Below, one piece after another: positions 59,785-64,000 of a stretch of DNA of 64,000 bases (its first letter is position 1; every line of letters begins with the position of its first letter). A program made the translations under genes and the position numbers. The stretch comes from Roseibium album (GTDB taxonomy: Bacteria > Pseudomonadota > Alphaproteobacteria > Rhizobiales > Stappiaceae): NCBI GenBank assembly GCA_001404055.1, contig CXTY01000011.1, forward strand, positions 62,001 to 126,000. Direction: 5' to 3'. The notes under the pieces are model-generated. The model had not been told where the DNA came from, ran no database searches, and saw only the letters and a list, made by a program, of their open reading frames with translations.

Positions 59785-61373
59785 CAGGCGCCCTCCTCAT
59801 CTTCATCCTCGTCTTCATCAGGTTTCTTCTCATCTCCGCTAAACGGAGATCCTTTGGAAGCATGCGGATCGGCCTGGCTTAGATCTGCAAACCGCCTGGT
59901 CTCACGAGAGCGCTGTTCAGCAACGTCTTCCCAATCGAGACCAAGCTCAGCACATTCAATCGCCAGGCTGGTGGTACCTCGTTCGAGCCTTTCGCCCATG
60001 GCTTTGGCAGATTTCAGATCATCAGCTGTCGGTTTGGCCGGGCCGTTCCATTGAGCCTGTGTGGCAGCACCGCGGAGCCGCAGGAAGTTCCGATAACCGC
60101 CAGGAAAGGAAATCCAACCTTTGAAAATCTGCTCTTCGAGCCAGGCGTCATAAACAGCCTGGTAGAAGGGGGCGGATAGGCGCTCGCGTCGGCGTACGAC
60201 CTGCGGCCAGAGCGAAGCAATGCCCATGCGCACACTGGAATAGGTTGCGCCTTCATAGTCGAAAGCCATGCCCTCATATGAAACTCCGACAGCGCGGGCG
60301 ATCTCGCGCAACAGGTTGCGCATGAACGGCAGATAGTTGTTGTGCGGGTGATTGGTGTTATGGAACTGAAGCTCCTCACCAAAGAATAGGTGCGCGATTT
60401 TACCGTGCGCGCCTAAATCGACCTTGGCGTTCTTCGACCAGCCCGCCTTTGCATTGAAAAAGTCGGCAAGATCCCCGGTCACGTTGCCGTCTTCATCTTT
60501 TTCCTTGAGCCCTTCAAAGGCTTCTTCAGACAGGGAATCCGATTTGATTGTCGCTGCAAAGATGGTTTGCAGGAGCGCGGCCACCAATGTCGCATCTGCC
60601 AGTTGGTCAACCTGCCGGAACACCTTGAGGATCGCCGCAAAGGGAGAAATCCCCCGTGTCTGGTCCGCAACGCCATCAAAATTATGGATGATCAGCGGGC
60701 GACCATCCTTGTCCCGCGCGGGCATGGTAACGGTCTTGTCAAAACCGCCCAGCCTTGCCCGGACACGGTACGCAACCGCCATGCCGTCCGCGTCCAGAAA
60801 AACGCCCTGGTGCAAACGCGCTTCCTCGCGCGTTTCCTGCGTGACACGGAGTGGTGACAGAAGCTGGATCTTTGTTTGGCTGGCACTGTTGCCTCTGCGA
60901 CGCATGACAGTTCGGGCCATACTCTCACCGAAAGCATAGTGATTGCGCAGGCTGGCCTCGGCCATCGCCGCAATGGTCATCTTGCCGCGCGCATCGCATT
61001 CAAGTGGGTTTCTTGCATACGACCGGAACCGGGTGGCCGTCTCGCGCGCCCATTCACCGGCCTCTTCCTGACTGGAAAAACCGCAGGCCTTCCAATCCGG
61101 CATCGGATTGAGCTTCAGCCCATTGCCGATCGTATCACCGACAGCCTGGTCGACAGCGCCTTTCATCCACCCCGAATTATGGATGGACTCGATGGATCGG
61201 GAGGCAACCGCAGACCAGGACTGGCGAACATCCTGAGAAGCATCACGCAACGCCGGCCGCGGCCAGCCAGCCAGGAAGCCGCTGCGATCCGGGCGCAGAT
61301 ATTGCGCAGACGGTTGCTGCACCGGGATCGTTTCACGGCGCGGAAATGTCGGAACCGAGGTTGGCATGGTCAC
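59784..61373 (-). CDS. Phage portal protein (lambda gpB family)
   Basis: 529 aa. ASRSIESIHNSGWMKGAVDQ, NPLECDARGKMTIAAMAEA and HNFDGVADQTRGISPFA (motif before the crown) are lambda-portal blocks; GMAFDYEGATYSSVRMG and the Trp-rich part follow. Acidic C-terminal tail (DEDEDEEGA). GTG 61373 overlaps the terminase stop as GTGA; ATG 61367 is the alternative start. Confidence 0.92.
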   Translation of the reverse strand: MTMPTSVPTFPRRETIPVQQPSAQYLRPDRSGFLAGWPRPALRDASQDVRQSWSAVASRSIESIHNSGWMKGAVDQAVGDTIGNGLKLNPMPDWKACGFSSQEEAGEWARETATRFRSYARNPLECDARGKMTIAAMAEASLRNHYAFGESMARTVMRRRGNSASQTKIQLLSPLRVTQETREEARLHQGVFLDADGMAVAYRVRARLGGFDKTVTMPARDKDGRPLIIHNFDGVADQTRGISPFAAILKVFRQVDQLADATLVAALLQTIFAATIKSDSLSEEAFEGLKEKDEDGNVTGDLADFFNAKAGWSKNAKVDLGAHGKIAHLFFGEELQFHNTNHPHNNYLPFMRNLLREIARAVGVSYEGMAFDYEGATYSSVRMGIASLWPQVVRRRERLSAPFYQAVYDAWLEEQIFKGWISFPGGYRNFLRLRGAATQAQWNGPAKPTADDLKSAKAMGERLERGTTSLAIECAELGLDWEDVAEQRSRETRRFADLSQADPHASKGSPFSGDEKKPDEDEDEDEEGA

Positions 61374-63322
61374 CCGTTCAACGCCTTCGAAAGGCTTGCA
61401 AGAGAGGAAGTTGATTTTTTGGGTTTGTCCGACGCTGGTGCTGAACCTTGCGCCAATGGCATGTCTTCAAAATCAAGTTGAGCTTCAGGAACCTGTGTCC
61501 AGCGTTCGCTTTCCAGCTTGTCCCAGAGAACCGATGGCATCGACCGCAAGCCGAGCTTTGTGGCAGCGGCTTCCGCCTGGTTCATGGTGTCGAGCGGTTC
61601 GTTCGCTTGCGTCGGATCTTTCGTCCAGCGCCAGACCTCAAACCCGTCCCTGTTCTTTTCCGGCACCCGTCGCTCGGCCGTCAGCCCGCGATAATATTCA
61701 TCGTCAAGACCAGCTGGAAACGATACAAAACCGGGCTCCAGCGGATCAGTCTTGCGAATGTTCCGGTAGAGCCCGTATTTCATGATCGAGCTGTTGAAGT
61801 TGAAAAAACGCCGGGAGTATTTTTTCACCTTCCCGGTTTTCTCGTTGTATTCCTGCTTGACCCGCTGCAACCGAGGCGCGGTCTCTGACCGGGCACCGCG
61901 AACCATGATCACCTTCGATGCCGGATGGCGTTTGACCCATCCCCAGACATCAGCCGTGTAGGCGTTGCCGTCGATTGCGGTCAGGTCTGGTCTCAGCATG
62001 TGACCATAGGCGTTCTGCCATTCGCTCTGGATCAACAGATCCAGCATGCCGCGGGTCGATTTTTCGCCGATGTAACCTGCAATGATCCCGTAATCGATCA
62101 CATAGCGGCGCAGTTCCCGGTCCCAACCGACCAGATGCCATTCAACCCGATCACCCTGGCAATCAATGCCGAGCGAGATCAGGACAGCACCTGCCGGGAT
62201 CTTGCCTTTTGAATAGGTGGACTCTGCAGCCCGATCCCTTAACTCCTCCCAGGGCGGTGCGTCGCCGGCAGCATCGTAGGCCAGCCCGACAACATCATTC
62301 ATGAACGTCTGTTCGCTGGCCGGGTCGCCCTTGGCTTTCAGCCAGGCCCGCGCGATACGCTCGAACGTCTGGAGTACAGAATAGGCCGACCAGATCCAGA
62401 AAGACCGATGTTGGCGTTTTGCCTTTTCGTTCTGCGCCCGCCATTCCAGCTTTTTCAGCATGGCCGGGCGGTGATGCTCTTCGATCACCCCGCCGCAGTC
62501 GGGATCGGTGCAGATAAAATGTGCCCGCTCCGGGTGTTCCTCATCGAGCGCGGCCTGCATGGTGTCCCACTCAAGGACCTGCATGTGCTCGCAGTGTGGA
62601 CACGGAACGAACGGCAATTCCTGGCTGCCATCCTCGTAGTTTCTCGAAATCTTGCACCCCGGTTGGACCAGCGGTGTCGAGATTTTGAAGATCTTGGCAA
62701 AGTCATGTGCCTGGCTGCGGCTGTCTGCCTGCGCTTCAGGGTCTCCCGCCGCGTTGTTTTCCCATTTCGCCAGATCGTCCTGCACCTGGTTCTTCATGGT
62801 GACCATCGACAGGGACGCTGGAGAGTTCGCCCCGGAAATCTGGATGGCGCCCCGGCCATCCAGCCGTTCCTTGTAGAGGATCGAGTCCCCGCCATCCCTG
62901 CTCTTTTGCGAAAACAGTTCCTGCAGCGAGGCGGTGTTCTTCAGCATCGGTGCAAGCTTCTGCTTGGACCAGCGCTGCGCGTTGCCCTCTGTCGGATGCA
63001 CATAGAGGAAATCCCCCGGCACCAGCTCAAGCGAGCCACAACAAAAGATGTTCGCCAGTACCGTCCCGCCGAGCTGCGCGCTTTTCTTCAGCGTCACGAT
63101 CCGGCACGGATCATCCGGTGACAGTGCCCGCAAGACCTCATCGAAATACCCGAAGAGATCCCGGTTGTAAGGCCCCTTGTGCGGGCTTTCACGTTCCGAA
63201 AACGCGATATTGTCGACTGCCCATTGCAGAAAATCGACCTTCGGCGGCGGTGTCCAGGCATCGGCCATCGCCTCATAGATCAGGCGCTCCGGGTTTGCGG
63301 TCCGAACAACAATGCAATTCAC
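61370..63322 (-). CDS. Terminase large subunit (lambda gpA family)
   Basis: 650 aa. ATPase/nuclease motor that packages DNA. Walker-A-like TLKKSAQLGGTVLAN, a zinc-finger-like cluster (CPHCEHMQVLEW and ICTDPDCGG), and nuclease domain with GIDCQGDRVEWHLVGWD and LTAIDGNAYTADV. GTG 63322 overlaps the small-subunit stop; an internal ATG at residue 19 is possible. Relation to lambda A suggests cohesive-end packaging. Confidence 0.93.
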   Translation of the reverse strand: MNCIVVRTANPERLIYEAMADAWTPPPKVDFLQWAVDNIAFSERESPHKGPYNRDLFGYFDEVLRALSPDDPCRIVTLKKSAQLGGTVLANIFCCGSLELVPGDFLYVHPTEGNAQRWSKQKLAPMLKNTASLQELFSQKSRDGGDSILYKERLDGRGAIQISGANSPASLSMVTMKNQVQDDLAKWENNAAGDPEAQADSRSQAHDFAKIFKISTPLVQPGCKISRNYEDGSQELPFVPCPHCEHMQVLEWDTMQAALDEEHPERAHFICTDPDCGGVIEEHHRPAMLKKLEWRAQNEKAKRQHRSFWIWSAYSVLQTFERIARAWLKAKGDPASEQTFMNDVVGLAYDAAGDAPPWEELRDRAAESTYSKGKIPAGAVLISLGIDCQGDRVEWHLVGWDRELRRYVIDYGIIAGYIGEKSTRGMLDLLIQSEWQNAYGHMLRPDLTAIDGNAYTADVWGWVKRHPASKVIMVRGARSETAPRLQRVKQEYNEKTGKVKKYSRRFFNFNSSIMKYGLYRNIRKTDPLEPGFVSFPAGLDDEYYRGLTAERRVPEKNRDGFEVWRWTKDPTQANEPLDTMNQAEAAATKLGLRSMPSVLWDKLESERWTQVPEAQLDFEDMPLAQGSAPASDKPKKSTSSLASLSKALNG

Positions 63323-63996
63323 GCAGTTGCGTCCGCTTTGTCTTCCGTAACGATCTCGGTTTCAGTCGTTTCCGGCATTGCCTCGGCCTTATTGCGATTT
63401 TTTTCAGCTGCCTTGGTGCGCATCGCGACGAACTCGGCGCGCAAATGATGAAGCACGTCGCGCACCGGCAACTCGAATTTGGAAGCAATGGCAACGGCCA
63501 TGTTCGGCAACGCGCCCTCAAAGGTCTGCATCATCTTCACCGCGATCTTGGTGTTGGCCGCCCTCACCTCGTCGGTGATGGTGAAACGCCCGTGCTGTTC
63601 CTCTTCGTCCGCTGCCGCTTTCCGGCTTCGGATCTCTTCCTGAAACAGCCGTTGCCGTTTGAGCTTGTCTTCAACCGTTTCCCTGCGCGGATCCGGCTGA
63701 CCGTCATCTGCCGGCATCGACGGAGCAGAAACTGATTGCGACGGTTCCTGCATCAGGCAGGTTTCGAGCCCGTTGCCGAGCATCTGCCCGATGTCCAGGT
63801 GCCGGCGCAATTGTTCGCGCGCGGTCGCAACATGGATCTTTGCCCTGCGCCCCTCCCCGATCAGTGCCGGGCCAGAGATCTTGCCCTCAGCGATGTACTG
63901 CGACACCCGACCGGGACTGACTTTGAGGATCTTGGCAAACGCGCCCTTGGTGACAACGGCGTTCACATCCGCGACGACTGTCAAGGCGCGCTCCAA
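63319..63996 (-). CDS. Terminase small subunit (Nu1-like), start uncertain at window edge
   Basis: 225 aa as seen. The N-terminal winged helix (TKGAFAKILKVSPGRVSQYI) recognises cos DNA; the central region is helical (VEDKLKRQRLFQEEIRSRKA). Opening codon TTG at 63996; the frame stays open to the edge, so the real start may be outside or at the internal GTG giving MNAVVTKGAF. Confidence 0.8.
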   Translation of the reverse strand: MERALTVVADVNAVVTKGAFAKILKVSPGRVSQYIAEGKISGPALIGEGRRAKIHVATAREQLRRHLDIGQMLGNGLETCLMQEPSQSVSAPSMPADDGQPDPRRETVEDKLKRQRLFQEEIRSRKAAADEEEQHGRFTITDEVRAANTKIAVKMMQTFEGALPNMAVAIASKFELPVRDVLHHLRAEFVAMRTKAAEKNRNKAEAMPETTETEIVTEDKADATA

Positions 63997-64000
63997 TAGG

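Larger units (their letters stand above)
29200..64000. mobile_element. Lambda-like siphovirus prophage (right end outside the window)
   Basis: Starts at tRNA-Lys with an integrase, passes through a cargo zone, then a complete minus-strand late operon from tail and lysis genes back to terminase. Gene order from terminase leftwards matches lambda: terminase, portal, gpW-like, protease/scaffold, D, E, connectors, tail tube, G/GT, tape measure, L-, K- and J-like, fibres, lysis. Early genes, repressor and attR are not in view. All structural genes seen look intact, so it may be functional. Confidence 0.9.

Noticed and set aside
29243..64000. Search for a second tRNA-Lys 3' end (attR)
   Set aside because: No matching copy noticed in the window, consistent with late genes running off the right edge.
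1..64000. CRISPR arrays, rRNA operons and insertion sequences
   Set aside because: No regularly spaced repeats, rRNA signatures, transposase frames or terminal inverted repeats of IS type were seen.

Overview
The window comes from an alphaproteobacterial chromosome (about 1-29.2 kb) with a lambda-like siphovirus prophage integrated beside a tRNA-Lys gene (about 29.2 kb to the right edge). The alphaproteobacterial call rests on a fused IspDF, a PdhB that carries its own lipoyl domain, the pdhA-pdhB-pdhC-lpd order, a short SdhE next to mfd and recG, and a DUF502 protein. Protein style and moderate GC suggest Hyphomicrobiales, perhaps a marine Stappiaceae/Roseibium-like genus; that finer placement is inference.

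Core region. A 5'-truncated ispDF is followed by a stand-alone cinA and three tandem paralogous small secreted proteins of unknown function. Next come a RatA/Coq10-like gene, lipA, a thioesterase and a gamma-glutamylcyclotransferase-like gene on the minus strand, and two GlsB/YeaQ-type membrane proteins. The pyruvate dehydrogenase operon (pdhA, pdhB, pdhC, lpd) follows, with a hairpin/U-tract before lpd and another after it. Then come an ftsB-like gene, pcm, a small gene pair (74-aa-class protein plus GIY-YIG nuclease) downstream of mfd, mfd, sdhE, recG, DUF502, ybaN, a GNAT enzyme, glmS and glmU (UDP-GlcNAc synthesis), a SPOR-domain protein, ccdA, an orphan TAXI-type binding protein and a small conserved-looking protein. 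No mobile element is seen before tRNA-Lys.

Prophage left end (29.2-36.6 kb). A tyrosine integrase abuts tRNA-Lys. A cargo zone follows, rich in membrane and peptidoglycan proteins. It holds two tandem proteins joining a holin-like coiled-coil/membrane module to different peptidoglycan hydrolases (a lysozyme and an M15 peptidase), a two-TM protein, a SRAP/HMCES protein, a secreted protein, a SLATT-like two-TM protein (a family tied to abortive-infection systems) and a putative lipoprotein.

Prophage late operon (36.7-64 kb, all minus strand, read right to left). The order is terminase small and large subunits, portal, gpW-like joiner, S49 protease with nested scaffold, decoration protein, major capsid, connectors, tail terminator, tail tube, G and G-T tail chaperones joined by a programmed -1 frameshift (GGGAAAC plus a 12-bp stem), tape measure, L/K/J-like tail tip, fibre proteins, then amidase endolysin, holin and overlapping Rz/Rz1 spanins. 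Two morons interrupt it: a plus-strand tandem pair of small membrane proteins near 52.2-53.0 kb, and a membrane-anchored coiled-coil protein ending in a degenerate amidase domain near 58-59.1 kb. Each moron is flanked by a partial duplicate of the adjacent structural gene. Repressor, replication genes and attR must lie beyond the right edge.

The most unusual material is the set of three membrane/coiled-coil proteins with peptidoglycan-enzyme-like C-termini, extra to a complete canonical lysis cassette, with a SLATT-like effector candidate close by.
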